Assembly (NCBI GenBank): GCA_002633025.1
Contig: NMRB01000682.1
Coordinates: 234,806 to 298,805, forward strand
Direction: 5' to 3'
Length of the DNA stretch: 64,000 nt
Origin: Notospermus geniculatus
Taxonomy: Eukaryota > Nemertea > Pilidiophora > Heteronemertea > Lineidae
The first letter of the stretch is position 1. Every line of letters starts with the position of its first letter. A program made the position numbers and the translations under genes. The notes below the pieces were generated by a model. It made no database searches and was not told where the DNA came from. It saw nothing but the letters and a program-made list of their open reading frames with translations. Positions 21,873-34,127 of the stretch are shown here, piece after piece.

Positions 21873-22870
21873 GAAAACTTGATATCAATTATTTCACCTA
21901 TTGTAGGTTGGTCCATTAGGCCTACCCTCTGACATACTTCCACCTCAAACCATGGACAATACTCGGTCTACAGTTAATATTGCCGATACTACTAAAAAGA
22001 ATTGTCTGCGAAAGTCATTTGTTCTTAATTAACGCGAAGGGGTTTCACGGGGATTTTTAGTCGGCAAATTGCGTGACTTGTTTCATTTTCTCTGTTGCCG
22101 GCACCTGGTACCGTAGGTAATTGACTCGAATTGACATACACAGACAAGAATGATTAGACGTTGGTGAAACAGAAATAGGTTCACTTGGAATGGAAAGTGA
22201 AATCATTCGTTCTAATGAATGGTGAAAGAGAACAGACGTGAAGGGGTGGGGAGGGGTTATTCTATTAGTCTGGCATACTTTTTGAATTTTTTTTAAACAA
22301 ATTGACGAAATTTGATCCAGTTTGTTTTATATAAAATTTCCATATTTTGTCCAAATAATCCCAACGGTTTGACGGATTGCTATCACATAATCAGCTGTTA
22401 CAAAAAAGGCATTGCGTACTAGTCAGATTTGACATAGATAGATATTTGACATATCTCGTCTTCTGGAAATTGTTTTAGTGATTTTTAGTGACTGTGCCTG
22501 AAGAAGGCCCTTGTAAAGGCCGAAAAGTTTCAAAATATTAGACGACTGTGTTCATATTCGGTGTTCTAGCCATTATAGAATGCCTAAAACTAAGGTATAT
22601 AGGCCTTTCCAACAAAGATGGCGGTGTAACAGTTCTCACCATATGACCGTCAAAAACTTCATACCAATGGCCGCTGGCACGGTCAGCTGGTCAAGCGGGC
22701 CGTTGGCACAAAAGTTTAGGTAACATAGTTGTCGGAGAGGATGCGTTTGATAGTGTTATATCATGCTTGGACAGATAGAACCGTCTTTGTTTGAAAGGTG
22801 TATGTCCTCCACAGCGTAGTTCTTTGCCATTTTACGAAACAATCATGCTGTAAAATCACGTTTAAGAGGC
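21873..22870. other. Mostly unannotated; contains one retroelement-like stem motif
   Basis: No gene. At 22497-22526 the sequence CCTGAAGAAGGCCC...GGCCGAAAAG forms a small stem. Motifs of this shape occur near the ends of some retroelements; compare 43925-43955 and 52528-52550, which have the analogous CGACCCCAACCGGGGTC stem. Confidence 0.3.
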
Positions 22871-23080
22871 TAGGTCATGTTGACAAGTGCCAAATTAATT
22901 AGTAGGTTAGTATCACTCATGTTTACTAATAGTGTCTTTCTAAAGTGGCAAGGTTTGGCAGGATGGACATGCTAGAGCCAATCAGATACTAGCAAATGAC
23001 CCTACATGTATTTCTAAAAATTAGTAATACATAGGCCTACTGGCCTTCTGGTTAATTTTAGCACCTGTCAACATGACCTT
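22871..23080. mobile_element. Short TIR element (AGGTCATGTTGACA ends)
   Basis: Left end AGGTCATGTTGACA at 22872 and inverse TGTCAACATGACCT ending at 23079; similarity continues inward (TTAATTAG / TTAATTTTAG). About 210 bp, non-coding. Confidence 0.65.
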
Positions 23081-24960
23081 TTTTCGTGACTTTACCGAAT
23101 ACACAGATTCATGCGTGTCATTTATTTTTTCATTTTCTTTACTTACATGTACGTATAACCGTTTTATTTTCATCGCATGACTGTTTAATTGCAATTTTTC
23201 ACTCAAGATCACAAGTCATTATTAGTGTCAGGAATGAAAACGAGCGAAAATTGAACCAACAAATGTCCATTTCTACGTGTTTACCATATTGACACAGGTC
23301 GGCCATTACCCGATTGAGGAGAAAGTGCTCGCAAATAAAGATAGCGTGTGACAAGGGTGCTTATATTTGAACATTGAAATGACTTTTCAATTTATCCTAT
23401 AGGTCGTCGCCACTGAGTTTGTAGGTCATCATCACCTTACTAAGCAACAACAACATAATTAAACCCAATCGACTTTTTCGAATAACTGCCACAAAAAGAC
23501 TTTTTTATTAATAAAATCACACATTGATGTTTCTCGCAATTTTGATGTGAAAATTGATTTTTAAAATTGTCATCAGATTCTCTTGTAATTATCGATAGAT
23601 TTTTCGCTATTTTTCTTTGTGCAACCTGAGATTGCAGGCGCGCAAAGTTGATTGGTGTCTAAAAGAATCGTCTTTTCTCCACTTTTTAGTCGTTATTTTC
23701 CAAATATTGATCTTAATTCGGTGAATTTTTTGATCAAATGTTACATGTAATCAGAGAATGTATACACGTGTGAATACTCGTACTCAACATTTATTGCACA
23801 GTGCAAGAACGATGCTGATTACCTTAGTTTGCAAAACCAAAGCTCATTGTCGGCAAGCTGAGATGACTCACGTCAAATTACATCCCCAACCACCAAGACA
23901 ACACATGTTATCAGTCTCTGGTCCATTGTTACGTCTATTTTAAACATAAAAGAACATTTTGCGAGTATTTTGTGTTTTACATGTAGCGTGGTTTTCCCTC
24001 CGAGCAGATTGAAATATCACGTGTAATTTTTTTTGAAGATGTGATTTTGGAGTTTATGCTTCATTATGAGGGACACGAACAGACAACCCGCCCCCTTTTC
24101 CCACTTTTTAGGCCATTTTAGCGTAGATACTATAGATATTCATATGAGAACATACACGTAGAGGAAGTGGCAGTCGAAAATACCGAAATTATTTTGTGGG
24201 ACGGTCCGGTCTGGTTCAGAAGCGTCCCCGCATCGGGTGGGCTAAAGAAATGAGTACACTCTTTTCTTGACACTCGAATGTTTACAATTTATCTACATTT
24301 GGCATAATTTTTGTGCATTACATGTATATCATACATTCTTAGTTAATTCTGGCATGTGGTGCAAATTCCCGGCACTTTAGTGGGTCAATAATATCCAAAA
24401 AGCGCCATGTTTAAAATGATTTATACATCGACCACGTTGTCAAGTGAACTTTCCTGTATTGTGCTTTTCAACAAGTTATTTTTAATACCACGCCAAAAAA
24501 GAAGGTTTGACAAACATGCTTGAAACTTTTTTTACGTAAATTGCTATAAACCGTGTATATATCACTGGCCCACTACGAAAATAAGTCAGGTAAAGGGTGT
24601 ACGTGTACTCGTTTTTGGAGGCCCACCCCATTACATGTATATGCCCGATTTGAACCAAAAGCACATGATCTGTAGGCCTACAGTTCAGGTCGTTGAAATA
24701 TGCTTTCCACTTTTTTGTCGGCAATGGAAAGGGGCCTTCTGTTTCCCTTCCAGATAAAGCTATGAAAAATGTTTACATCATATTTAATAAGTTTTTTTAT
24801 ATGTTATTATCCACGATGCAATGAAGTGTTGCAATCCAAAAACAAAATCTGATATATCCTTTCAGGAAGTAGAAAATACCCATCGTATCCTTGCATTTAT
24901 ATAAAAATCCGGAACTACATGTACTTCACAACGTGAAATCCTATCCCAACTAATAACTAT
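23081..24960. other. Gene-free stretch (candidate intron of the minus-strand gene starting at 25060)
   Basis: No second exon could be identified with confidence, and no repeat recognised. Confidence 0.3.
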
Positions 24961-24971
24961 TAAAAACTTAC

Positions 24972-25060
24972 CGTTTAAATGTTTGTTTAGCATACTGGGC
25001 CATATCCTTTGCCGGAGTTATCACCCTATCCGTAAGGTTTGCGAAACCTCCAAACGGCAT
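24972..25060 (-). CDS. First coding exon of an unrecognised gene
   Basis: On the minus strand an ATG with A at -3 (AACAAGATGC) opens a clean frame of 29 codons plus 2 bases, beginning MPFGGFANLTDRVIT and ending at a consensus donor (ACG then GTAAGT). The peptide is moderately amphipathic, Lys/Gln-rich at the end, and has no stop. The sequence upstream (25061-25350) is richer in CG than its surroundings, as expected near a promoter. I do not recognise the protein, and later exons to the left were not identified. Confidence 0.5.
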
Positions 25061-25830
25061 CTTGTTGTTGTATAATACGTCAACTGCCGTCAAAGAATCA
25101 TGTAGATCCGAAAATGTCACACAACGATGGAAAACGCCGAAGAAACAAAACTGTTAGTTAAGTAAGTTTTCGATGTGGAGAACGCGCAGCACCCCGTGGA
25201 ACACGCTACTAGCCGCTGAGCGTCACTAGTGAAGAGATGCTAAGCGATTCATGTGTTAGCCAATGCTACATTAAATATTCATTACTCAGTCCTGTGCGCG
25301 CAGGAGGTGAAACGGCTAATGCACATCGACTTTTAGCGCCCGCTCTTAGGTTATTTATTCCTTAATTCATAGGAGAGGGCTCAGACTCTCTCGGGCCCAT
25401 TAGTGGATTGAACAATTGCACTGTTGGCCATGGGTACATTGCTATATCGCCACTAATGGTGTCCAACCTTTTCTAAACTGTCACACAGTCAGCTGGTTGT
25501 GAGTTTAGGTTGACAGATTACTTTTTTTCTTCAAAATACTAGTACATGTATAAGATAAGGGTTGGTAGAACTCCGCAATTGCATTGGTACATCCTTCTGC
25601 TTTGTGGCCAAAAATACCCGCAGTACACGGTATTTTTGGGTCAAATTTTCTAATGCTCAATGAAGGCCAACTCCTCGGCGTACACATTGAAGCCCTGTGA
25701 ACCCTGAACTCGGAATTTTAAAAATCGTCCGAAAAATTTGACCGGGTAAATACCAGTATAAAAAGGATAGCTTCACAATTAGAATGTAGGTTGAAATTAA
25801 AGTGGTAATCGAACGGTAACTCTTCAGCAA
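25061..25830 (-). promoter_or_regulatory. Possible promoter region of the minus-strand gene
   Basis: Lies immediately 5' of the ATG at 25060. Contains CG-containing words (AACGCGCAGCACCCCG, GCGCGCAGGAGG) but no TATA box at a convincing position. Assigned by location only. Confidence 0.25.
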
Positions 25831-25872
25831 CAGAGAGTTTTCGCAAAGCGCGCGAACACGAACGTTCACAAC
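25831..25872 (+). repeat. Solo end related to the 26687-27164 element
   Basis: GAGAGTTTTCGCAAAGC followed by CGCGAACACGAACG closely matches the terminal repeat of the element at 26687-27164. No partner end was found nearby. Confidence 0.45.
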
Positions 25873-25879
25873 CGGAACA

Positions 25880-25934
25880 CCGGGACCAAATCCCGCGAGA
25901 TATTGCGAGACTTGGGTTTGGGATTTAGTCCCGG
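25880..25934. repeat. GC-rich hairpin
   Basis: CCGGGACCAAATCCC and GGGATTTAGTCCCGG form a 15-bp stem (one G-T type mismatch) around a 25-nt loop containing CGCGAGATATTGCGAGA. It sits just left of CGGCGGCCATCTTG-like sequence (GCCGCCATCTTG at 25949), a YY1-type word often found at promoters. Confidence 0.6.
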
Positions 25935-26686
25935 AGGAAAAATCACCGCCGCCATCTTGAATATCTTATTGCGCCCCCACCTATAGCTGGGATAGTGACG
26001 CGGCGACCGAACCACCTGGATCTACTTTCGGACTACTTTGACTCATCCACTAGAAGATATAGTTCGGTGAAACTCATCACTTTTGTGTCGAAAAAGAACC
26101 TAACGATGGCAGTTTTGGGTTAATTTAATACAATATGACACGCAAAAGTGAATTTTACTAAGATTTTGCGAGTTATTGTGCGTTTTTGCTCGGCCAAATC
26201 GGGATTTCCCCGGGGTTCCCGCCATTATGCCATACAGTACAGAATGTACAGTGCACTGACATGCATTTCGCTGTTCTGATGCTGTGCGTCCACTGTGCGT
26301 TTGCCAGATTCCCAACACAATAAAATATGCTATTATGGGTTTTCTGATGTAAATATGCGAATAAATTGACTTAAATATAATTATTTCATCTGAAATCATC
26401 ATAAAATACAATAAAAGTAGCAAATATTTATCAGAGAAATGTCATTTCTTCAGAACTACTTTTACCGCGGAAATAGTTCTTCCACACCGGCGCTGTGAGG
26501 CGCGACGCATCACATAACCCTACGCAAAATGGCGGATTTGACTGTTGTTCGTCAGGGTCACAAACCGACGCAACGTCACCAGGTTTTTTGGAGGCTTGTG
26601 CCCTGTTGTTCAGGTTGGAACGTTCAGTCTTTTGTTCGGTGCTCTCAAACTGGCATTTGGCGGGCGTGTCGGGGCTTTTTGAAAAC

Positions 26687-27164
26687 TAGAGAGTTTTTCG
26701 CAAAGCCCCGAAACGCTGACGCGAACGTCTATCGTATTGTTAGGCCACATAAAAAATGGTGATCGTCCTTTTCTCGGTGAGGAGGTGGGTAGAGGGAGGT
26801 TTTTTTTACAGTGAATTGGCATGAAGAATGAGTCAATGGTAACAACCAAATGCCTTGAAATCGCGTCGTATCCAAGGTGCGATATGAACTGAACAAGTGA
26901 TGTCAATGGTCAAAATATAATTATGTAAGAAGGCAAGTTGAACGTTTTTTTGGAAAAAAAATAGAAAAAAAGTTATTTTTGATGAAAAGTTTTTTTTGAA
27001 AAAAAAATGTTTGAAAAAAAACGGGGTCGGGGCCGTTTTCGCGGGTCGGGTGGGGACGATCACCAGCTTTCTTTTTTTATGTGGCCTTAGGGGCTCTCTT
27101 CGTGGCATCGAACAATGGTCTTGGCGTTCCCGTTGGCGTTTCGGGGGCTTTGCGAAAACTCCCC
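26687..27164. mobile_element. TIR element (GAGTTTTCGCAAAGC ends)
   Basis: The left end GAGAGTTTTTCGCAAAGCC and its inverse GGCTTTGCGAAAACTC at 27147-27162 frame about 480 bp. The inverted similarity continues for about 80 bp (AGGCCACATAAAAAA / TTTTTTTATGTGGCCT). The centre is low-complexity A/T runs. Non-autonomous. Confidence 0.75.
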
Positions 27165-28442
27165 TTTCAACGAAATCAACCCGAAATAAGCGATATGTTC
27201 CCCAGTTGCGACAATATCTTGCCAAGTGATCTTAGATGGTGACCTCCGCATCAGTCTGACCACTAGTTGTCCATCTCACTCACCACCAGCCCAATCCCCT
27301 TGTCTATTTCCCAAGCTCAGCATGCTAATCCTGTCCACTCCCAGGTTTTCCTCTCTCCATCCACATCCAGCTGGGCCAGAATGGCGTATCCCCGTCTTCC
27401 AATTACCCCCTGAGTGATAAAAGCTGCACTAGCCAGCCTAAGTAATATCTAAAAGATATTAGATTTATGTTGGCTGGCCAAGATGGCTGAGAGCAGTGGA
27501 GATAAGATGGTGGAATGTGCATGTATGGTTGTTCCTTTATGGCTGTCGTCTAATTGAGGAGCCAGTGTCTACCTGAGGGAATGTCAACGGTCAAGGAAGC
27601 TAAGCGATGCAAGGACTGGGGCGGGGACCGGGGAACGCCAAGACCAATATATGCATGCCTAACGCGAAGAAATATGTCGCTGCAGACTGGCGAACTGGTT
27701 GTCTAAAAGAGAAATTGATGCTCTTTCCTTCAGCTTCGTTCATTTCCTGCGTCAGCATTTCATTGAAAGTTGGACTGCATTCGGTAATCGTCAACGCCTT
27801 TTCTTCGGCTTCGTTTGTTTCCTGCGTCCGCATTTCACTAGAAGTTCGACTGCATTCGGATTCGTAGGCCGATGGCGTACGTGTTTTACTATTACCGATA
27901 CCCTTGACCAATGAACCCCAGGACCTCTAGCCATTTCCCCTCTGGCCGACATTTGAAGTTGGGGAGTATTCAGTAGAAGCTGACGAACTGCAGCTCATTG
28001 GTGCACCACACCTTCACCGATGCATTCGACTATTTCCAAGTCTGAACGGACATGACAGATCGGTCATTTCATCTCTTGCTCGCTTCAAAAGTCAGGTCAC
28101 ATTCGACAGTCTTTGACGAACAATTAGGTGAATGAGGTAATTAAAGTAGCCCTGTATTGCCACTTTTTCTCGACAGCCGGTGCCACTATCGCCGTGCGCG
28201 CCACTCCAACCCCAGGGACTAACTACGTTGTCGGCGATTGGGCCCGATGTTCAACGTACATGGACTCCATTTGTAAATGGACTATTTGTAGTTCCTATTG
28301 CTGCCGCTAGGTGGCTCCCTCTACGTCTAAATACCAGTAAAAGATCGCACACCGTGCCTCTTTAACAATACACTCGACCAAGCATTTTAGGCATTTGCCG
28401 ATGCCTCCAAACATCTATTCCACCGATGGCCTAAATCGATTG
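27165..28442. other. No supported gene; one internally repeated minus-strand frame
   Basis: A minus-strand frame at 27600-27911 contains a 75-bp direct repeat (near 27731 and 27806), giving two similar 25-residue blocks rich in Glu, Thr and Ser (TQEMNEAEGK / TQETNEAEEK). It has no flanking splice sites that I can defend, so it is noted only as a possible exon. Confidence 0.3.
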
Positions 28443-28937
28443 NNNNNNNNNNNNNNNNNNNNNNNNNNNNNNNNNNNNNNNNNNNNNNNNNNNNNNNNNN
28501 NNNNNNNNNNNNNNNNNNNNNNNNNNNNNNNNNNNNNNNNNNNNNNNNNNNNNNNNNNNNNNNNNNNNNNNNNNNNNNNNNNNNNNNNNNNNNNNNNNNN
28601 NNNNNNNNNNNNNNNNNNNNNNNNNNNNNNNNNNNNNNNNNNNNNNNNNNNNNNNNNNNNNNNNNNNNNNNNNNNNNNNNNNNNNNNNNNNNNNNNNNNN
28701 NNNNNNNNNNNNNNNNNNNNNNNNNNNNNNNNNNNNNNNNNNNNNNNNNNNNNNNNNNNNNNNNNNNNNNNNNNNNNNNNNNNNNNNNNNNNNNNNNNNN
28801 NNNNNNNNNNNNNNNNNNNNNNNNNNNNNNNNNNNNNNNNNNNNNNNNNNNNNNNNNNNNNNNNNNNNNNNNNNNNNNNNNNNNNNNNNNNNNNNNNNNN
28901 NNNNNNNNNNNNNNNNNNNNNNNNNNNNNNNNNNNNN
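28443..28937. other. Assembly gap (495 N)
   Basis: Run of Ns abutting a minisatellite. Confidence 0.99.
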
Positions 28938-29012
28938 ACCCAGGATCGTCCTGGGTAACTTTTAGGGTTACCCAGGTTGGTCCTGGGTAAACTTTAGGGT
29001 TACCCAGGACGA
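28938..29012 (+). repeat. Minisatellite remnant at the gap edge, about 32 bp units
   Basis: ACCCAGG..GGTCCTGGGTAA followed by CTTTAGGGTT occurs about 2.4 times, starting exactly at the end of the Ns. Each unit is itself a small palindrome (ACCCAGG/CCTGGGT). The array probably continues into the gap and caused it. Confidence 0.8.
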
Positions 29013-29930
29013 CATCTACCGATTCGGCGTTATCAGCGGTCGAAATTTGCCAATATCTGTCTAGTCGCCCAAACCAACCCACAGTGGACCTTGTCAATGT
29101 TGATTTAAGATGGAACAATAAATCTGCGTCCCGCGTCAGACAGGATTTGGCCCCCATCGGTAGTCTAGATTTGCCAGTCTGAAGATATAGATCCGCAAGA
29201 TCGGGCAGAATCTTCGTAGATCTCTGTACACGTCTTACAGGACGCTCACAATCTTTCAAAAGCAGTTCTCCGTGCGCAACAAATCAATCTGGTGATGGTA
29301 AACCGGAGAACCTCAATCACCACACCGGTACTCGATCGATCAGGAAGAGCCATTGGGTCGGAAACCGATGGGGCGGTACCAATGGAAGTAGAGAATCATA
29401 TTGAATAGAAGATTAGGGTATTCGAAGCGAGGTAATCCCTCGGCGCAGTTCCATCTTTGAAACCGGTGACGTGCAGATGAGGTGATGTCTTTGTGTAACT
29501 CGGGTTCGCCTTGTCATACGAATCCGGCGTCTTCTTGATTAGAAAAGGCTGGATTGATTCCACTGGCCCGTACATCTCCGTTATCGTATTTCCTTTAGAA
29601 CAATTTTTGCCCTTGTAATAACATTTTATGATCATTTTCCTCGCTATGCTGATGATAGGATCGCTATGTGTGTATAATTTAGTTCGGCTGTGTCTTTTTT
29701 ATCAAGGATGTACCAGCCTGTCGATAGCATGATGTCCGCTCAATAAAGCAACGCTTTCAGAAAAGAACATCTTTGAAGAAGAGAAAAAGACGAGGTGGAA
29801 ATCTCCGCGCTCACTGCCATTCATGTCAAGTTTTTGGCATTTATTGATGACATTTTCTCCTGGAAAAAATACATGTAGTTCTCTCTATGTACAATGTAAC
29901 TGAGAAGCTGAGACGTTGCCGATTCCGGTG
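29013..29930. other. Gene-free stretch
   Basis: Only short frames; nothing recognised. Confidence 0.3.
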
Positions 29931-30092
29931 TTAGCCTACGTGTATACCGAACGCGAATTCGCATGCGACAGGGCAACGCATGCGACTTACATGTATGCTT
30001 TGAGAGCCTTTGTTTGCGTGCAGTGCGGCGGAAAAAAACAAAGCCTTTGACGCACAGGACGACGGATCGCGTTCGGTATACCCGTAGCCTAG
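29931..30092. mobile_element. Short TIR element (TATACCGAACGCGA arms)
   Basis: TTAGCCTACGTGTATACCGA at 29931 is mirrored by TCGGTATACCCGTAGCC at 30073-30089. About 160 bp; the centre carries GCATGCGAC/GTCGCATGC-type words. Confidence 0.65.
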
Positions 30093-30158
30093 GCATGGAA
30101 CATGCAAGGTTTAGCGACATATACATGTACTCCTTCACAATGACTTAATCCACTTGGG

Positions 30159-30578
30159 CAATAGCGAGGTTTCGCAAGCTGACGAAATACGAAGTACGAA
30201 ATACATACAAAGTAGTACAAATTTCAACTTCATTTCCAGGACCTAATGTATTTCTGGAGATGGTTGCTACCACAAATGTCCCTGCTGCCGGTGCGTCTTT
30301 TAGCATATCATGTAAGACCGAGAGAGTTATGGTGCATCTTGAATTTTTGAATTTCCACTTCGTAGATACGAAGTGGAAACGAAAGATAAATTTCAAAGTT
30401 CAATACACACCGTATTAACTCTATCGGTCTAACGTCGTACTCTAAAAGACGCTCTAGCAGCAGGCGATATTTGTGGTATTAACCAACCATCTCCTGAAAT
30501 ACATTACGTCATGGAAGTGAAGGAGAAATTCGTATTTCGTACTTCGTTTTTCGTCAGATTTGCGAAACCTCGCTATTG
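30159..30578. mobile_element. MITE family B (CAATAGCGAGGTTTCGC ends), copy 1, full length
   Basis: 420 bp between CAATAGCGAGGTTTCG and CGAAACCTCGCTATTG. Further inverted blocks (TACGAAGTACGAAATAC; GGACCTAATGTATTTC; GTGCGTCTTTTAGCAT) run towards a central hairpin TTCCACTTCGTA/TACGAAGTGGAA. Two other copies are at 34128 and 44063. No coding capacity. Confidence 0.85.
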
Positions 30579-31029
30579 AGTCCAGTTGTCCGAGGGGTCC
30601 GGCTTCCTCCTGCATTACTGCATATCACCCTATAGGCCTATTGACTCTATAGCCATGTTATGTCGTATTCGTACATGTATTCAAAATCTGTGCATGCACT
30701 GTACATATACATGTACAGGTACAGGTATACATGTACATACATAAAGTTAGGCTGCCTGAAAGAGCACCACACCCCTCTTGATTGTGCCCACAAGCTAGGA
30801 ATAGAATTTCTAAGTATTTCATTAGCTTAAGCTTAACTAAAAGTGCATTAATGATGCTTACTCTATACATTAGCTAGGATAATGCGAAAGCCAGCCGTTA
30901 ATTGAATATGGATTTTTATAGGGAGATTATGAGTGACAGTTGGAACTAATGGGTTTTATATTTATGACATTTGGAGCTATGAAGGCGTGATGCGATTTCA
31001 ATCGAATTCTAGGAAAAATATTTTGACAA
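30579..31029. other. Gene-free stretch with TACATGTAC microsatellite-like words
   Basis: Near 30700-30740 ACATGTAC/ACAGGTAC words are repeated back to back. Confidence 0.4.
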
Positions 31030-31230
31030 CCACAGTCGTGCACCGTATCGTGGTGCAGCATCGATAGGTCGCGGATTCGATTCTCGGTAGGGGTCGCCAC
31101 TAAATGGTCTGAAAGGATTGATTGAAGCGGTGAATAAACTGCTACTTGAGTGCCCCAGAAAAGTTCGTGAAGAGACTGGGGGTAAATGTGGAGTCGGCTG
31201 ATCATGCTAATGGGGAGCGCCAATTGGTCA
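31030..31230 (+). repeat. Possible tRNA-derived SINE fragment
   Basis: GGTCGCGGATTCGATTCTC resembles a pol III B box, preceded by GTGGTGCAGCATCGATAGG, a weak A-box-like stretch. Only one copy is visible in this window, so the call is tentative. Confidence 0.3.
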
Positions 31231-31561
31231 CGTGATGACTACTGATAGAGCAGACGAGACACCTAGCGTTGACCTATGCCCATTGTTCGAGAGATGCGGT
31301 TCACCAAGCACGGCCAATCACACCTTGATTCGTCATGAATAATAGGTGGCATTGGTGTACTATCAGTTCAAAACCACGCGTATATTCTCGCGTGGTCTGC
31401 GTGATCGGGGTTCCCTATTGCTGCGTGGGTGGCCTATAATCAGACGTAAACATCTACTTTCTACCTTAAGGCTGCATTTTGCATTCAGGAGTAGGCCTAC
31501 CAAGAGCGGTACGGGGTGTGTCATGATAAATAAAAAATTGGCTTTTCTTATACAGTGTATA

Positions 31562-32011
31562 GGTAAAGTGGTACAATTCTAGCCCCGGTACAATAGTAGC
31601 CCCTGAGTGGAAACATGCCCATCATTGCAAGGAGATGTATACTGCCTAATCCAATGACCTATAATATTCAAGATACACTTCTCAGAGACCTCAGGCAGAA
31701 GAAATGTCCTAACTTTATGAAAGAACCTGGTGGTAGTGGGGGCTTGAAGACACCTGAACAAAGGGGTCACTTTTGAAACCCCAAGTCGTGGTTTGATAGA
31801 ATTAGTATAACTTCATCAATTTGCCATTCTATTAGCTGATACTGTGGCAGAAGTAGCCTTGGGAAGTTACCTATTGATGGCATTCCTCAGATTTCGGTTA
31901 CTGAACTGAACTACCCAGAGGNCATGCCAAATTTCATGTTGATATTCAAGTGTTTTGGTGGTGAAACCCTTAAAAAACCAGAAAAGGGGGCTAGAATTGT
32001 ACCACTTTACC
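31562..32011. mobile_element. TIR element (GGTAAAGTGGTACAATT ends)
   Basis: The 25-bp perfect terminal inverted repeat begins GGTAAAGTGGTACAATTC, with its complement ending at 32011. About 450 bp with no transposase. An N lies inside at 31922. No clear target duplication. Confidence 0.8.
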
Positions 32012-32660
32012 CTACATGTATTCTTGTTTCATCCTCGATTGAGATTAAAGATAATGTATCACGGGTATTTTCGCGGGCCCCGAAAATCATTGTTTATTCA
32101 CATTTTGTTTGTATGTCCTGTCTTTCTTTGTCTTATGAGTAATTTTTTGTGGCATGCACCTCTAGAAATTCTGTTGATGCCGAAAGTATTCAATTTGGTG
32201 GGTTGGCATGTCCGAAAAGTCCAAAATAACATAATGTAAACTGTATTACCTCAACTTAGTAGGTTATATGGAAGCTTACCAAAGAATAGCTCAAGGGTTT
32301 GGAATTGTGGAAATGAGTTTATCCATTTCTTGGTTGCAGCCCTTCAGCGAAAGGTTCCAAAAACCAGCGTACATGTAGGAGGATTTATGGAATATCCACA
32401 ACGGCTTTCTTTCATTGACCATTCATACCATTACCATAAATGTCGCCTCGATATTTGAAACAAAGAACTATACGAAGACAAAGCTTCTTCCACAATGGAC
32501 GTACTGCCCTTTAGGATTTCTGAGAAAGTAAATGAAAGATACCGCCTCTGGAATATGAGCACATACTGAATGATCGAGGTTTTCTATAGTAAAGTTGACA
32601 ACTATCCTCAAACCATACAAAAAACTACGTCAATGCGTATTCTATATGGATTAGGGCTTC
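32012..32660. other. Gene-free stretch
   Basis: No exon or repeat recognised. Confidence 0.3.
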
Positions 32661-32664
32661 GTGA

Positions 32665-33160
32665 ATGATACCATAAAGGCATCAAACATAAAGGTTTAAC
32701 TGCGAAAGATGAACTAACTGAGGGATACACTTCACCAGATGTTGCCACCAGATGTCTCTCACTGCCTGAATTTTGGCTTTACGTAATAGGCAGGAGCTTC
32801 AACCATTTTTTGTGGTGAAGGGGTACATGAACTTGTCAACTTGATGCTTTGAAATCCGTTTCTGAGGATAACAGAGCTATTTTCAGCACAATTAGTGTTC
32901 CATGTGCAAATCTACGTTGGCCTATTCAAATGTACACAGATGACCCTGCGCTCTCATCGTTCGTGGGGTTCTCAATAATTCAGTCCTTTTGTATCATAAG
33001 ATCAACTGGTCGGAATTCAACAAAATTTGCAGTAAACATGCAGAAGGGTCAGAATACAAATCTGTTGAAGTTTAAAGGGATACTGTCCACATTTATAAAA
33101 CGCTAAATTTGTAAGTTGAACCGTCCTTTATGTTTGATTCCTTTATGATGATACCAAAAA
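32665..33160. mobile_element. Inverted-repeat element (CATCAAACATAAAGG arms)
   Basis: TGATACCATAAAGGCATCAA...CATAAAGG at 32668 is mirrored at 33117-33157 (CCTTTATGTTTGATTC...ATGATACC), roughly 37 bp with a few mismatches. About 490 bp; frames inside are short. Confidence 0.6.
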
Positions 33161-34127
33161 TATAAATTTAAAGTGAGTAGTAAATTTTTCGCTCACCTTA
33201 TGAATTTACATGTACTTGTACTTTACCAATTCCCACACAGGTACATTTACACCCTCAGTCTCCAAAGATCAACTTCAAATAACACGATATCTTCAAGTCG
33301 ACCGCCCCTCCGGATATTTCGACGGTCGATATTTTGGCGATCGTGATTAGAGCGGACAATAGCTATTCGGCGTTGCGGCGGGATAGTGATCCGAGAACCA
33401 ATAATGGGTGGTGACAGTAGCCTGGCTTGATACTTTCATTACTTAAAGGCATTTGACGTACTAAGATTACCATTTTTTCCCAGACTGCAGAAATGTCACT
33501 GTACGTTGACCCTAATGATGATATGTGTACATTTTTGCCAAAAATGTTACGAATCGGGAAATTATAGAAATAAGTTTTTGATTAGAAGGATTACTTGTCA
33601 TGAACGTTTTCTGAAATCAGCGTCATTCTCCTACTTTCTACAACATCTCGGTGTTTTTCTCACGGTCAGATGCCTCGGCACGCCCGCGGGCGGCAACCGC
33701 GCGTGATCTGCCAAGACATCGCGAGCAAATTATGGGTAAGACCTGGGATATGATTTGTCTCAGTCGCTAACCTAACTCCATTAGATGATTAACTGCCAAA
33801 GAGGATTATGTATCTGAAGACATTTGCCAATCTTGTAAAGCGATGCGCAAAGGATATTTTCCTCCCGCTTCGTTTCTTAGCTGTGCAGACTCGAGGGAGA
33901 GTTGCACCATTCGTTTTGAGCACTGAAGACACCGGGGCAAGTCCACGGTAAATTCGGGATATTTTTTTACTTGTTCAGTGCGGTCTCTGCAACTCATGGC
34001 ACCAAAGGACCATTAAGTACCCTGCATCATGTCCTTCCATGTCCCTGGTATGTGAATTAAGTTCGTTGTGATTCATAATTAGTGCACTGTTTGCTAATTA
34101 GTTGCGTCACGGACGTGACCTATGCGA
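33161..34127. other. Gene-free stretch
   Basis: No supported feature. A GC-rich spot near 33675-33705 (CGCCCGCGGGCGGCAACCGCG) is notable for base composition only. Confidence 0.3.

Noticed and set aside
25870-25956. Minus-strand start at ATGGCGGCGGTG (29 codons)
   Set aside because: Runs into a stop through the GC-rich hairpin, with no defendable donor.
26529-26762. Possible first exon MADLTVVRQGHKPTQRHQ with good start context
   Set aside because: The only donor in the right place (CAG then GTTTTTT) is weak and nothing downstream supports a gene; it also overlaps repeat-rich sequence.
28395-29259. Long open frames across the 28443-28937 gap
   Set aside because: They consist mostly of unknown bases; no real coding content.
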